Source: Gordonia westfalica | GTDB lineage: Bacteria > Actinomycetota > Actinomycetes > Mycobacteriales > Mycobacteriaceae | Length of the DNA stretch: 64,000 nucleotides | Reading direction: 5' to 3' | Assembly: GCF_900105725.1 (NCBI RefSeq) | Contig: NZ_FNLM01000034.1 | Coordinates: forward strand, 2,046,001 to 2,110,000 | Shown here: positions 19,310-28,242 of the stretch, piece by piece | How positions within the stretch are numbered: the first letter of the stretch is position 1 | How the letters are laid out: each line of letters starts with the position of its first letter | Made by a program: the position numbers and the translations under genes | The notes under the pieces: model-generated | The model's input: only the letters and a program-made list of their open reading frames with translations | Told to the model about the DNA's origin: nothing | Database searches by the model: none

Positions 19310-20723
19310 CGAACTCCCGGATCGCCGGTCGCAGTGCCGCGAGCAGCGCGGAGGCGCCGATCGGCGCTCCCCGGCTCGCCAGCTGAGCGGCGTGGGCGTG
19401 GACGCGCGCCGCCGCGGCACCCGCCTCCTGGGGTGAACGGCCTGCCGCGAGCAGCGAACCGGCGATCCCGGCCAGCAGGTCACCGGCACCGGCGGTCGCC
19501 GCCCACGATGATCCGGCGTCGTTGCCGACGACCCGTCCCGACGGGTCGGCAACGAGCGTGATCCTGCCTTTCAGCAGCACCGTCACACCCCAGCGGGCGG
19601 CGAGGTCGGCGACCGCGGTCAACCGGTCGGCCCCCACCTCGGTCCCCGTCAGCCGCGCGAACTCGCCGGCGTGCGGGGTCAGCAGCGTCGGCGCCGTACG
19701 ACCGGCGACGAGTGCTGGTTCGTTCGAGACGATGGTGAGCGCGTCGGCGTCGACGAGGACCGGTAGATCGGAGTCGAGGACGGTGCGCAGTATCGCCACG
19801 GCCGCGGCATCGGTGCCCATCCCGGGACCGACCACCCACGCCTGGGCGCGGCCGGCGTCGGCGAGGTCCGGAGCGGCGACCACCTCCGGGAAATGCGATA
19901 CCACCTCGGCATGCGCCGAACCGACGTACCGCGTCATACCCGAGGTCGCGGTCACCGCCGCCCCGGAGGCCAGGATCGCCGCACCCGGGTAGCGATGCGA
20001 TCCGGCGATCACCCCGACGACGCCCTGGGTGTACTTGTCGTCAGCGGGACCCGGTACGGGCCAGTCGATCTCGTCGTCGGAGTACGAGATGAGTTGCCGC
20101 GCATCCGGTTCCACGGGATCACCGATACCGATGTCGACGACGACCACACGACCGCACTGCGGCGCCGCGAGAAGGTGTGCGCGACGGGGGAATCCGAAAG
20201 TGACGGTGACATCGGCACGGACCGCCGGGTCGTTGACCGCACCGGTGTCGGCGTCGACCCCGGACGGCAGATCGACTGCGACGACGGTGGTCTCGGGGCC
20301 GAGACCGGCGAAGACCGCCGCGGCCGCGGGGCGCAACGGACCGCGTCCGCCGATACCCACGACCCCGTCGATGACGATGTCGGGTTCGGCCGGCAACGCG
20401 TCGTCGACGCGCCCGCCGGCAGCCCGAAATGCCCGTAGCCCGGCCGGGTGCGCCTTGTCGGGTGCGAGCAGCACCGCGTGGGCGGCCACCCCGCGCCGGG
20501 CGAGTTCGGCGGCGGCGAAGAGCGCGTCGCCCCCGTTGTCGCCGGCACCGACGACCACGCCCACGGTCCGGCCGTAGCAACCGCCCGTCCGGTTCAGCTC
20601 CCCCACGACGGCCTGCGCGACGCCGTGCGCGGCGCGGCGCATCAGGGTCCCGTCGGCGAGGAGGTCCCCCGACGCCCGTTCGGCGTCGCGGACCTCGTCG
20701 GCGGTGAGGTACCTGGTCGGCAT
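19266..20723 (-). CDS. nnrD: Bifunctional NAD(P)H-hydrate epimerase/dehydratase
   Basis: Repairs hydrated NAD(P)H. The 485-residue protein joins an N-terminal YjeF epimerase domain (VGAGDNGGDALFAAAEL near 57-73, AVDLPSGVDADTGAV near 150) to a C-terminal ATP/ADP-dependent dehydratase domain with VGPGMGTD, LLTPHAGEFARLTG and the nucleotide-binding SWAATAGAGDLLAGIAGSL. Both catalytic halves look intact. The start at 20723 gives MPTRYLTADEVRDAE, the standard beginning. It is ten bases downstream of glmS and probably co-transcribed, as in mycobacteria (Rv3433c). Confidence 0.92.
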   Translation of the reverse strand: MPTRYLTADEVRDAERASGDLLADGTLMRRAAHGVAQAVVGELNRTGGCYGRTVGVVVGAGDNGGDALFAAAELARRGVAAHAVLLAPDKAHPAGLRAFRAAGGRVDDALPAEPDIVIDGVVGIGGRGPLRPAAAAVFAGLGPETTVVAVDLPSGVDADTGAVNDPAVRADVTVTFGFPRRAHLLAAPQCGRVVVVDIGIGDPVEPDARQLISYSDDEIDWPVPGPADDKYTQGVVGVIAGSHRYPGAAILASGAAVTATSGMTRYVGSAHAEVVSHFPEVVAAPDLADAGRAQAWVVGPGMGTDAAAVAILRTVLDSDLPVLVDADALTIVSNEPALVAGRTAPTLLTPHAGEFARLTGTEVGADRLTAVADLAARWGVTVLLKGRITLVADPSGRVVGNDAGSSWAATAGAGDLLAGIAGSLLAAGRSPQEAGAAAARVHAHAAQLASRGAPIGASALLAALRPAIREFATGRTRADTPTPPR

Positions 20724-20733
20724 GGGTGCCGGC

Positions 20734-22596
20734 CTACTCGACGGTCACCGACTTGGCCAGGTTGCGCGGCTTGTCGACGTCGTAGCCGCGGGCCTGGGCG
20801 ACGCTGGCGGCGAACACCTGCAGCGGCACCGTGGAGACCAGCGGCTGCAGGAGGGTCGGCGTCTTCGGGATCGGGATGAACTCGTCGGCGACCGCACGGG
20901 CTGCGGCGTCGTCGGGTTCGGCGATGACGATCGTGCGTGCACCGCGGGCCTGGATCTCGCGGATGTTGCTCACCATCTTCGAGTGCAGCACCGCACGGCC
21001 CTCCGCCGACGGCATGACCGTGATGACGGGCAGGCCGTCCTCGATGAGGGCGATGGGTCCGTGCTTGAGCTCACCGGCGGCAAAGCCCTCGGCGTGCATG
21101 TACGCGAGTTCCTTGAGCTTCAGCGCACCCTCGAGGGCCACCGGATAGCCGACGTGGCGTCCGATGAACAGCACGGTGTTGTGGTGCGCCAGCGACTGCG
21201 CGAGCTCGCGCACCGGCTGCATGGTCTCGAGGACCTCGGTGACCGAACCGACCATCGCCTCGATCGCCGCGAACTCCCGCGCGACCTCGTCGGCGTACTT
21301 GGTGCCGCGCGCCTGCGCGAGAGCCAGGCCCACCAGGTAGGCCGCGACGATCTGCGCGAGGAAACACTTGGTCGACGCCACCCCGATCTCCGGGCCGGCG
21401 TGCGTGTAGAGCACTGCGTCGGATTCGCGCGGGATCTGCGCACCGTTGGTGTTGCAGATCGCCAGGACGCGGGCCTTCTGGTCCTTGGCGTGCCGCACGG
21501 CCTCGAGGGTGTCGGCGGTCTCACCCGACTGGGAGATGGCCACCACCAGCGTCGACCGGTCGAGGACCGGGTCGCGGTAGCGGAACTCACTGGCCAGCTC
21601 GATCTCGACGGGCAGTCGCGTCCAGTGCTCGATCGCGTACTTCGCCAGCAGTCCGGCGTGGTAGGCGGTGCCGCACGCGACGACGAAGACCTTGTCGACA
21701 TCGCGCAGGTCGTCGTCGGTCAGTCGCTGCTCGTCGAGGACGATGCGTCCGTTCTGGAGATGACCCAGCAGGGTGTCGGCGATCGCGCGCGGCTGCTCGG
21801 CGATCTCCTTGAGCATGAAGTAGTCGTAGCCGCCCTTCTCGGCCGCCGCGAGATCCCAGTCGATGTGGAACGGCTTGCCCGGGCGCTCGTTCCGGTCGAA
21901 GTCGGTGATCGTGTAGGTGTCGGCGGTGATCACGACCACCTCGTCCTGACCGAGCTCGACGGCCTCGCGGGTGTGCTCGATGAACGCCGTCACGTCGGAC
22001 CCGACGAACATCTCCCCCTGGCCGACGCCCACCACGAGCGGGGTCGACCGGCGGGCGGCGACGATGGTGTCCGGGTGGTCGGCGTGGGTGAACACGAGAG
22101 TGAACGCGCCGTCGAGGCGGCGCAGCGCCGCGTACGCGCTGGCGACGAAGTCACCGGCGGTGGGCCCGAAGGCGTAGTACTTCGAGACCAGGTGCACGGC
22201 GGTCTCGGTGTCGGTCTCCGAGCCGAACTCGACGCCGTCGTCCTCCAGCTCGGCCCGCAGCTCGGCGTAGTTCTCGATGATGCCGTTGTGGACGACCGCG
22301 ATCTTGCCGTCGTCGCTGGCATGCGGGTGCGCGTTGCGATCGGTCGGCTTGCCGTGCGTGGCCCACCGCGTGTGGCCCATACCCGTGGTGCCCGACAGCG
22401 ACTCGCGGCCGACGGTCGCGATCTGCTTCTCCAGGTTCTCCATGCGGAGCGCCTTTTTCTGGATCGCGGTGTTACCGGCGCCGTCGAGGATCGCGACGCC
22501 GGCCGAGTCGTACCCGCGGTATTCCATCCGCCGCAATGCCTCGACGACGATGTCCAGGGCATCGCGACGCCCCACGTATCCGACGATTCCACACAT
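20734..22596 (-). CDS. glmS: Glutamine-fructose-6-phosphate aminotransferase
   Basis: Makes glucosamine-6-phosphate, the first step to UDP-GlcNAc. The 620-residue protein starts MCGIVGYVGRRDALDIV with the N-terminal nucleophile Cys2 of the Ntn amidotransferase domain, then GHTRWATHGKPTDRNAHPH, and two SIS isomerase domains (VACGTAYHAGLLAKY; IGRHVGYPVALEGALKLKE). It ends DKPRNLAKSVTVE, the conserved GlmS terminus. glmM, the next enzyme of the pathway, is also in the window at 40483, separated here by the accessory island. Confidence 0.96.
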   Translation of the reverse strand: MCGIVGYVGRRDALDIVVEALRRMEYRGYDSAGVAILDGAGNTAIQKKALRMENLEKQIATVGRESLSGTTGMGHTRWATHGKPTDRNAHPHASDDGKIAVVHNGIIENYAELRAELEDDGVEFGSETDTETAVHLVSKYYAFGPTAGDFVASAYAALRRLDGAFTLVFTHADHPDTIVAARRSTPLVVGVGQGEMFVGSDVTAFIEHTREAVELGQDEVVVITADTYTITDFDRNERPGKPFHIDWDLAAAEKGGYDYFMLKEIAEQPRAIADTLLGHLQNGRIVLDEQRLTDDDLRDVDKVFVVACGTAYHAGLLAKYAIEHWTRLPVEIELASEFRYRDPVLDRSTLVVAISQSGETADTLEAVRHAKDQKARVLAICNTNGAQIPRESDAVLYTHAGPEIGVASTKCFLAQIVAAYLVGLALAQARGTKYADEVAREFAAIEAMVGSVTEVLETMQPVRELAQSLAHHNTVLFIGRHVGYPVALEGALKLKELAYMHAEGFAAGELKHGPIALIEDGLPVITVMPSAEGRAVLHSKMVSNIREIQARGARTIVIAEPDDAAARAVADEFIPIPKTPTLLQPLVSTVPLQVFAASVAQARGYDVDKPRNLAKSVTVE

Positions 22597-22673
22597 AGCT
22601 AGTCAGCGTACCTGCGCGCCACCGATCGACACGCCTCACACGTGCGCCACGAACGCGCCCGCTTGTGCGGTCG

Positions 22674-23663
22674 TCACTCCAGGGTCTCGGGGACCACGAC
22701 ATTCGGGGCGGCGGCAGGCACCGGAGACGCGGCCCGACGACGCTTGCGCTCCTTGGCACCGAGCAGTTTGGCGATGCGGTCCTGCACCTCCGGCGGGTCG
22801 TCCAGGTCGACCGCCGGAACCTTGCCGAGAACGGTGTCGGGGTCGGAAAACGCCTGGTACTCGGGGTCCTGGGTGAGCGTGTGCAACAGGAATCCGGCGG
22901 TCAGCGCACGGACGGCGCGATGCGTCTTCTTGTCGGCCCCGTTGCTCCCCCACAGGGCGCCGATCGTCCGGTGTTCGACGAGGCCGCGTGACGTCGCGCC
23001 CGGCGGCGTGCGCAGCACCGCACGACGCTCGTCGGCCGAGGTGTGGTCGGCGCCATACGCCTGCGCGAGCGGCAGTGCGTTGCCGTCGATGGTGTCGAGC
23101 TCGCCGATCGACGAGACGATGAGCCCCGGCGCGCTCACGCTGCGCGCCGCGGGCAGGAGTCCTGCGGTGGTCGGGGCCGGGAACAGCGCGGCGACACCCC
23201 GGACCGCCGGCTGCGGCTGACCGTGCAGGACGGCGTCGGACGCGGCGATGACGGCCGCGGACGCGCCGAAGCCGTGGCCGGCGAAGCCCACCTTGGCCGG
23301 GTCGACGGTGATCTCCCCGAAGCCGAGCCGGACCCGGGTCACGATCGACAGCGCCGACCGCAGCTGAGCGGCCATCGCGTCGTCGGACACCAGGACGCCG
23401 CCCTGACCGGCCGGGACCGCCACGACGATGCCCCACGACGCCAGGTGCTGGCACAGGTCGCGGTAGCGGTTCGGCGAGGACAGCCAGCCGTGCCCGAAGG
23501 CGATGGCGGGCAGCTGTTCCCCGGTCGCGGGGGTGAACACCTCGCCGCGGGTTCCGACGATCCCGAGGTCGCCGCGCAGGACGCGATGCGGCCCCCGACG
23601 GCCGAGCGCGGTCATCAGCTTCGCGGGCGACTGCGACGGTTTCGAACGCTTCTTGCCTGGCAC
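22674..23663 (-). CDS. Alpha/beta hydrolase (lipase/chlorophyllase-like fold)
   Basis: A 329-residue predicted serine hydrolase. AIAFGHGWLSSPNRYRDL provides the oxyanion HG motif, VGFAGHGFGASAAV the nucleophile elbow; note GHGFG has Gly where Ser is expected if GxSxG is aligned strictly, so the nucleophile is uncertain. A possible acid is in IGELDTIDGN and a His in GLVEHRTIG. The Lys/Arg-rich ends (KKRSKPS; KERKRRRA) suggest a cytosolic protein. I start at GTG 23663 (VPGKKRSKP), ten bases after the upstream coiled-coil gene, making it the last gene of the 25.3-22.7 kb operon. I recall M. tuberculosis Rv3438 as a hydrolase-like protein at the same locus. Confidence 0.72.
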   Translation of the reverse strand: MPGKKRSKPSQSPAKLMTALGRRGPHRVLRGDLGIVGTRGEVFTPATGEQLPAIAFGHGWLSSPNRYRDLCQHLASWGIVVAVPAGQGGVLVSDDAMAAQLRSALSIVTRVRLGFGEITVDPAKVGFAGHGFGASAAVIAASDAVLHGQPQPAVRGVAALFPAPTTAGLLPAARSVSAPGLIVSSIGELDTIDGNALPLAQAYGADHTSADERRAVLRTPPGATSRGLVEHRTIGALWGSNGADKKTHRAVRALTAGFLLHTLTQDPEYQAFSDPDTVLGKVPAVDLDDPPEVQDRIAKLLGAKERKRRRAASPVPAAAPNVVVPETLE

Positions 23664-23673
23664 AGCAGACAGC

Positions 23674-23934
23674 CTATGCGTTCGGCGGCGGCAGATGCGG
23701 ACTGGCGTCGGCCATGTCGGCGGGCAACATGATGCCCGGCAGTGCGTCGGCGGCGTCGGCCTCGTGTTCCAGTTCGGCACGGAGCCGTTCGGTCTCCGAT
23801 TGCACGGCGGTACGACGATGTTCGGCCATCGCGAGTTCCAGATCTCGCTGGGCCGCGGAGAAACGGCGGGAGACATCGGCGACCTCGGCGGTGGCCGAGC
23901 GCGCGAGCGCCTCGATCTGATCGGCGAGACTCAC
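23674..23934 (-). CDS. Small coiled-coil protein of a T7SS-like operon
   Basis: An 86-residue unrecognised protein. Residues 5-60 form a continuous charged helix with heptad spacing (LARSATAEVADVSRRFSAAQ; MAEHRRTAVQSETERLRAEL), likely a coiled coil; a Pro-rich end (SPHLPPPNA) follows. No signal peptide or transmembrane segment is present. ATG 23934 overlaps the stop of the upstream WxG protein (ATGA). It may be a chaperone or assembly partner for its helical neighbours; this is inference from context only. Confidence 0.6.
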   Translation of the reverse strand: MSLADQIEALARSATAEVADVSRRFSAAQRDLELAMAEHRRTAVQSETERLRAELEHEADAADALPGIMLPADMADASPHLPPPNA

Positions 23935-24914
23935 TGGTCACCCGCCAGGGCCAGGTCGCCCGCCGACCGCTCGGGCGAGGACTGCGGTTCGGCGTCGGCC
24001 GGTGAGGTGCGGCCGCCTCGGGTGTCGGCGACGACGTGGGCCGGCGTCGGTACGCCACCGCCGGGACCGGCCGCCGGCCGACCCTCCGCGGCCGCCGGTT
24101 CGGCTCCGGGGACAGTCTGCGCGACGTGGGTTTCCGCGGTCGACGAGCCGCTCAGCCGGAACGGGATGTCCTCTTCGTCGGCTTCCTGCTCGGCGGACTC
24201 GCGCACCGCCCGCACCGTCTCGACCGGCGGAGGAGGTGGCTCGGCGGGAGCCGGCCCGGGCCGGGTCGTGGGCTCGACCGGATAGGGGTCGTCGTCTATC
24301 CCGTCCAGCGACCGGTTCAGGATGTCGAGGATGCCGGAGATCCCGCCCAGCGTGGCGTCGACGGAGGTGGTGAACAGCTCTGTACGTGACCGGATGTCCG
24401 CGACGGCGACGTCCGGCGGCACGCGTCCGGAGAGCACGGCCTGGGGGAGATCGGCGGGTGGTGTGCCCGCGGCGGTCGGCGCCGACAGCCGCGCAAGGGC
24501 CAGGTAGAAGGTACGCAGCAACCGGTCGATCCCCGATGCGGCGGCGGCGGTGGCGTCGGTGATCGTGTGCAGCAGGTAGAGGTCGGATTCTGCGCGCCGC
24601 TGATGGTCGACGACCGCGTCGATCGCAAGCGACGCGGACTCGCCGTGCCAGCCGTCGTCGAGCCGGACCCGCTGCTCGGGCAGGTGATGCAGCTGATCGG
24701 AGACGGCGCGATGCGCGGAGACCAGTACCCGGCTGTCCGCCGAGAGCGCCGCGATGTCGAAGGCGTCCACGGCACGGAGGCCGGCGCGGATCGTGTCGTC
24801 GGCGGGGACGGGTACGCCCATCAGCCGCGCGGCCGCCAGCAGCTCGGTCAGTGCCCCGGCGCCGTCCTGCGCATCCTTTCGCAGCGCCGTGAGCGAATCC
24901 TCGCCCCGTCTCAT
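23931..24914 (-). CDS. WxG-containing, Pro-rich T7SS-associated protein (Rv3439c-like position)
   Basis: A 327-residue protein with an all-helical N-terminal half (to ~190) and a Pro/Ala/Glu-rich tail. A helix-turn-helix with DDGWHGESASL (Trp89-x-Gly91) matches the WxG turn of ESX substrates, followed by helices AIDAVVDHQRRAESDLYLLH and IRSRTELFTTSVDATLGGI. No YxxxD/E export signal was found. Four-base overlaps link it to both neighbours. From memory M. tuberculosis has an Ala/Pro-rich protein (Rv3439c) beside Rv3440c at this place near glmM. Secretion by ESX-4, encoded 19 kb away, is a reasonable guess only. Confidence 0.65.
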   Translation of the reverse strand: MRRGEDSLTALRKDAQDGAGALTELLAAARLMGVPVPADDTIRAGLRAVDAFDIAALSADSRVLVSAHRAVSDQLHHLPEQRVRLDDGWHGESASLAIDAVVDHQRRAESDLYLLHTITDATAAAASGIDRLLRTFYLALARLSAPTAAGTPPADLPQAVLSGRVPPDVAVADIRSRTELFTTSVDATLGGISGILDILNRSLDGIDDDPYPVEPTTRPGPAPAEPPPPPVETVRAVRESAEQEADEEDIPFRLSGSSTAETHVAQTVPGAEPAAAEGRPAAGPGGGVPTPAHVVADTRGGRTSPADAEPQSSPERSAGDLALAGDQ

Positions 24915-25273
24915 CCGGCCGTCACCGGCGATCCCGGTGTCGCACGCGCGATCTCGCCCGCCGCGTGCGCGTCGCCCGCGGCCAGGACGATCGCCGAGTT
25001 GCGGAGACCATCGGCGAGCACGGCCGCCGCCCGGGATTGCGTTCGGAGTCGGGCGGAGAGCGTGGCACTCATCTCGGCGTAGGTCGCGGCCGAAGGACCC
25101 AGCGACGCCCCCGCGCCGGTGTCGGCATCGGTGCGGGCCCAGCGCCCGAAGTCGTGTGCGGCCAGGTCATCGGCCACCGCGTTCAGGACCAGGGACGACC
25201 GCCGGTAATAGGCCGACACCGCGGACACCTGGTCGACATCCATCGCGATCCGGTTCGATCCGGTGCCGTCCAT
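24911..25273 (-). CDS. EspC/WXG100-like small helical protein
   Basis: A 120-residue helical protein with DVDQVSAVSAYYRRSSLVLN and SAATYAEMSATLSARLRTQS, separated by a turn containing FGRWARTDADTG. Size and helical hairpin pattern suit the EspC/DUF2580-type or ESX-like families; a strict WxG motif is not seen. First gene of the four-gene minus-strand operon. ATG 25273 has GAGGAG immediately upstream; ATG 25243 (MDVDQVSA) would give an N-terminus more like EspC proteins. It is divergent from the monooxygenase island across 245 bases. Confidence 0.62.
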   Translation of the reverse strand: MDGTGSNRIAMDVDQVSAVSAYYRRSSLVLNAVADDLAAHDFGRWARTDADTGAGASLGPSAATYAEMSATLSARLRTQSRAAAVLADGLRNSAIVLAAGDAHAAGEIARATPGSPVTAG

Positions 25274-25518
25274 CTCCTCACCCCGTCCTTCCCCTCACCC
25301 CTGACGATGCCTGATGGTACCCATCCCCGTCGGTCACCGTCTCCCGTCGGCGGCCCGCCCAACTTGGACGCGCCCGGGCCCCACCCGGTTCCATCTCCCG
25401 ATCCGCCCGTCCGGGTCCTTGGGATTTCCGACAACACCCGCGTCAGCCGCACCTTCCGGTCGTCACATCCATCCCCGAGAGTGACACCGACCACACTCGT
25501 CGACGAAAGGACCATGCA

Positions 25519-26553
25519 ATGAGTACTCCGGACGTGAGCTTCGGGCTCTGGTATGACTTCCGCAACCCGCCCGGACACTCACGCGGTTTCGGCGACTTCT
25601 ATCGCACGACGCTCGATCAGATCGCCTGGGCGGAGTCGATCGGGATCGACTCGGTCTGGCTGACCGAGCACCACTTCATGGAAGACGGCTACACGCCGTC
25701 GCCGTTCCTCCTCGCCTCCGCGATCGGCGACCGGACGACGACGATGCGTATCGGCACCAACCTCGTGGTGTCGCCGCTGCACAACCCGATCCGGCTCGCC
25801 GAGGACTCGGCAACCCTCTCGCTGCTCACCGGTGGACGATTCTCCCTCGGCGTCGGGCAGGGATACTGGGAGCCGGAGTTCGAGGCCTTCGGGCGTCGGC
25901 TGATCAACCGGCCGAGCCTGCTCGAGGAGGGCGTGGAGATCGTGCGACGCTGCTGGTCCGGGTCGGCCGAACCGTTCGACGGCAAACGCCTGCGCAAGCC
26001 CGCCCTGCCCGTCACGCCGACGCCCGAGACCACCCCCGACATCCTGGTCGGCGCGATGGCCGATCCGGCGATCGAGCGGGCCGCACGTATCGGCGACGGA
26101 TTCCTCAGCACCCAGAACGCGCACCACGCGTCGTACCTCGACGCGCTCGAACGACTCGGCCGGTCGCGTGACGAGGGCCGGATCTTCGCCGGGCAGTGGA
26201 CCATCATCGCCGACGACCCCGAGAAGGAGTGGTCGCGCATCGGCACTCATGCGCTCTACCAGATCAACAAGTACATCGAGATGGGCGCGTTCGGTCCCAT
26301 CCCGCAGTTCACCGACCCCGGCCAGCTCGTCGACGCCGGCTCGTTCACCCTCTGGGATCCGGCCACCGCAGCCGATGAACTCACCGCCTTGCTGACCGCC
26401 ACCCCACAGATCGAGGATGTGCACTTCTGGGCGCAGCTGCCCGGTGAGTCCGTCGACAGCGGCAGCGCCCGCATCGAACTCCTGGCCGACAAGGTCGTTC
26501 CCGAGGTCCGGGCCCGGCTGGCCGCGCGATCATCCGTGGAGGTGCCTGCATGA
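25519..26553 (+). CDS. Luciferase-like (LLM class) flavin-dependent monooxygenase 1
   Basis: A 344-residue TIM-barrel flavin enzyme of the bacterial-luciferase superfamily. Typical blocks: SIGIDSVWLTEHHFMEDGY (active-site EHH), TTMRIGTNLVVSPLHNPIRLAEDSA, and LLTGGRFSLGVGQGYWEPEF. These enzymes use reduced FMN (or F420) to hydroxylate or cleave C-H, C-C or C-S bonds; substrate is unknown. ATG 25519 is preceded by GAAAGGA. First gene of the accessory island; its stop overlaps the acyl-CoA ligase start by four bases, so the pair is coupled. FMN use is favoured by the flavin reductase and ribBA downstream. Confidence 0.85.
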   Translation: MSTPDVSFGLWYDFRNPPGHSRGFGDFYRTTLDQIAWAESIGIDSVWLTEHHFMEDGYTPSPFLLASAIGDRTTTMRIGTNLVVSPLHNPIRLAEDSATLSLLTGGRFSLGVGQGYWEPEFEAFGRRLINRPSLLEEGVEIVRRCWSGSAEPFDGKRLRKPALPVTPTPETTPDILVGAMADPAIERAARIGDGFLSTQNAHHASYLDALERLGRSRDEGRIFAGQWTIIADDPEKEWSRIGTHALYQINKYIEMGAFGPIPQFTDPGQLVDAGSFTLWDPATAADELTALLTATPQIEDVHFWAQLPGESVDSGSARIELLADKVVPEVRARLAARSSVEVPA

Positions 26554-28232
26554 ACAACAGCCCGGCTGCCGCATCGTCCTCCGCACCGCCCTCCCCGGCG
26601 TCGGCCCACCCGCTGCTGATCACCGACTTCCTGTTCCGGGCACGAGACATGTTCGGCGACAAGGAGATCGTCGACCACGTCGACGGCGCCGAGGTCTTCC
26701 GGTACAGCTATCGCGACTACGCCGACCGCGTCCTGAGACTCGCGTCTGCCCTCGTCGCGAGCGGCGTACGTCCCGGTGACCGGGTCGGCACACTGGCCTG
26801 GAACCATCGTCGTCACCTCGAGCTGTATCTCGCGGTGCCGCTCGCCGGAGCCGTGCTGCACACCATCAACATCCGTCTCGCGCCCGACGAGATCGCCTAC
26901 ATCGTCGACCATGCCGACGACACCATGATCTTCGCCGACCCGTCACTGGAACACCTTCTGTCCGTGGCCCGTTCACAGCGGCCCGACATGCCCGTGGTGC
27001 CGATCGACGCCGACGCCGGCTCCCCGATCGACGGGCCGTCGCTCGACTCGATGATCGCCTCGGCGGAACCCCTCGCGTCACCGGCCGCCCGCGCGGACGA
27101 CGACCTGGCGGTGCTCTGCTACACCTCGGGCACGACCGGGGCCCCGAAGGGTGTTGGATATTCCCACAAATCGCTCTATCTGCACACGATGGCCGCCTGT
27201 CTCGCCGACGGGCATGCGATCTCCGAACGCGACCGCGTCCTGCTCGTGGTCCCGATGTTCCACGCCAACGCCTGGGGAGTCCCGTTCGCGGCGTTGATGT
27301 CCGGGGCGTCGCAGATCCTGCCCGGGCCGCATCCCACACCCGCGCAGACCGCCGGCATCATCGCCGCCGAGCGGGTGACCTACACCGGGATGGTGCCGAC
27401 GGTGGCGGTGGACCTGGTCGCCCACGCCCGGGGTTCGGGCACCGACCTGAGCAGCCTCCGCGCGCTGGTCCTGGGCGGTTCGACACCCACGCTCGGCCTG
27501 ATCCGCGACCTCGAGGAACTCGGGATCCCGGTCTTCCAGGGCTGGGGCATGACGGAGATCTCGCCGATGGCGACGTTCTCCCGTCCCCCGGCGTCGACCG
27601 ACGACGACCCGGAACGACGCTGGGCGTACATCCGCAAACAGGGTCGGCTCCTGCCCGGTCTCCAGTGGAAGCTCGTCGACGAGGACGGCCGGATCATGCC
27701 CCACGACGGGATCAGCCGCGGCGAGATCCTGATCCGCGGACCGTGGGTGGCCACCGGCTACTACCGGGCCGACCATCCCGACAAGTTCGACGACGGCTGG
27801 TTGCGCACGGGCGACATCGGCGTCATCGACGAACACGGCTACCTCACGATCGTCGATCGCACCAAGGACCTCATCAAGAGCGGCGGCGAGTGGATCAGCT
27901 CCGTCGCGCTGGAGGAGGCCCTGATCGAGCACCCGGCCGTCCACGAGGCTGCGGTGGTCTCCGTTCCGCATCCGCGCTGGCAGGAACGTCCCGTCGCCTA
28001 CGTGGTCGGCGACGACCGCCTCGACGTGGACGTGGTGAAGGCCGAGCTGGCCGAGCGTGTCCCGCGCTGGTGGGTGCCCGAATTGATCGTCGCCGTCGAC
28101 GCCCTCCCCCGGACCAGCGTCGGAAAACTCGACAAACGACGACTCCGCGAGCAGGCGGCCGGGACGCCCGACTTGTGGGAACCCACAACCGCCGCGGATT
28201 CTCCCGTTCCCGTGACGCACGCCGATTCCTAA
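26550..28232 (+). CDS. Acyl-CoA synthetase (fatty-acid/carboxylic-acid CoA ligase)
   Basis: A 560-residue adenylate-forming enzyme that activates a carboxylic acid to its CoA thioester. P-loop YTSGTTGAPKG is at 191-201, VFQGWGMTEISP is the A5 motif, GWLRTGDIG and VDRTKDLIKSGGEWIS are A7-A8, and GKLDKRRLRE near 531-540 supplies the A10 lysine. The chain is complete. It belongs to the medium/long-chain or aryl/branched acid group related to LvaE-type ligases; the true acid cannot be read from sequence. Overlaps LLM 1 by four bases and is ten bases before LLM 2, so it is in the core of the operon. Confidence 0.9.
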   Translation: MNNSPAAASSSAPPSPASAHPLLITDFLFRARDMFGDKEIVDHVDGAEVFRYSYRDYADRVLRLASALVASGVRPGDRVGTLAWNHRRHLELYLAVPLAGAVLHTINIRLAPDEIAYIVDHADDTMIFADPSLEHLLSVARSQRPDMPVVPIDADAGSPIDGPSLDSMIASAEPLASPAARADDDLAVLCYTSGTTGAPKGVGYSHKSLYLHTMAACLADGHAISERDRVLLVVPMFHANAWGVPFAALMSGASQILPGPHPTPAQTAGIIAAERVTYTGMVPTVAVDLVAHARGSGTDLSSLRALVLGGSTPTLGLIRDLEELGIPVFQGWGMTEISPMATFSRPPASTDDDPERRWAYIRKQGRLLPGLQWKLVDEDGRIMPHDGISRGEILIRGPWVATGYYRADHPDKFDDGWLRTGDIGVIDEHGYLTIVDRTKDLIKSGGEWISSVALEEALIEHPAVHEAAVVSVPHPRWQERPVAYVVGDDRLDVDVVKAELAERVPRWWVPELIVAVDALPRTSVGKLDKRRLREQAAGTPDLWEPTTAADSPVPVTHADS

Positions 28233-28242
28233 CGTCAACAGT

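Noticed and set aside
20704..22602. 632-residue open frame opposite glmS
   Set aside because: Shadow of GlmS; no motif, no ribosome site.
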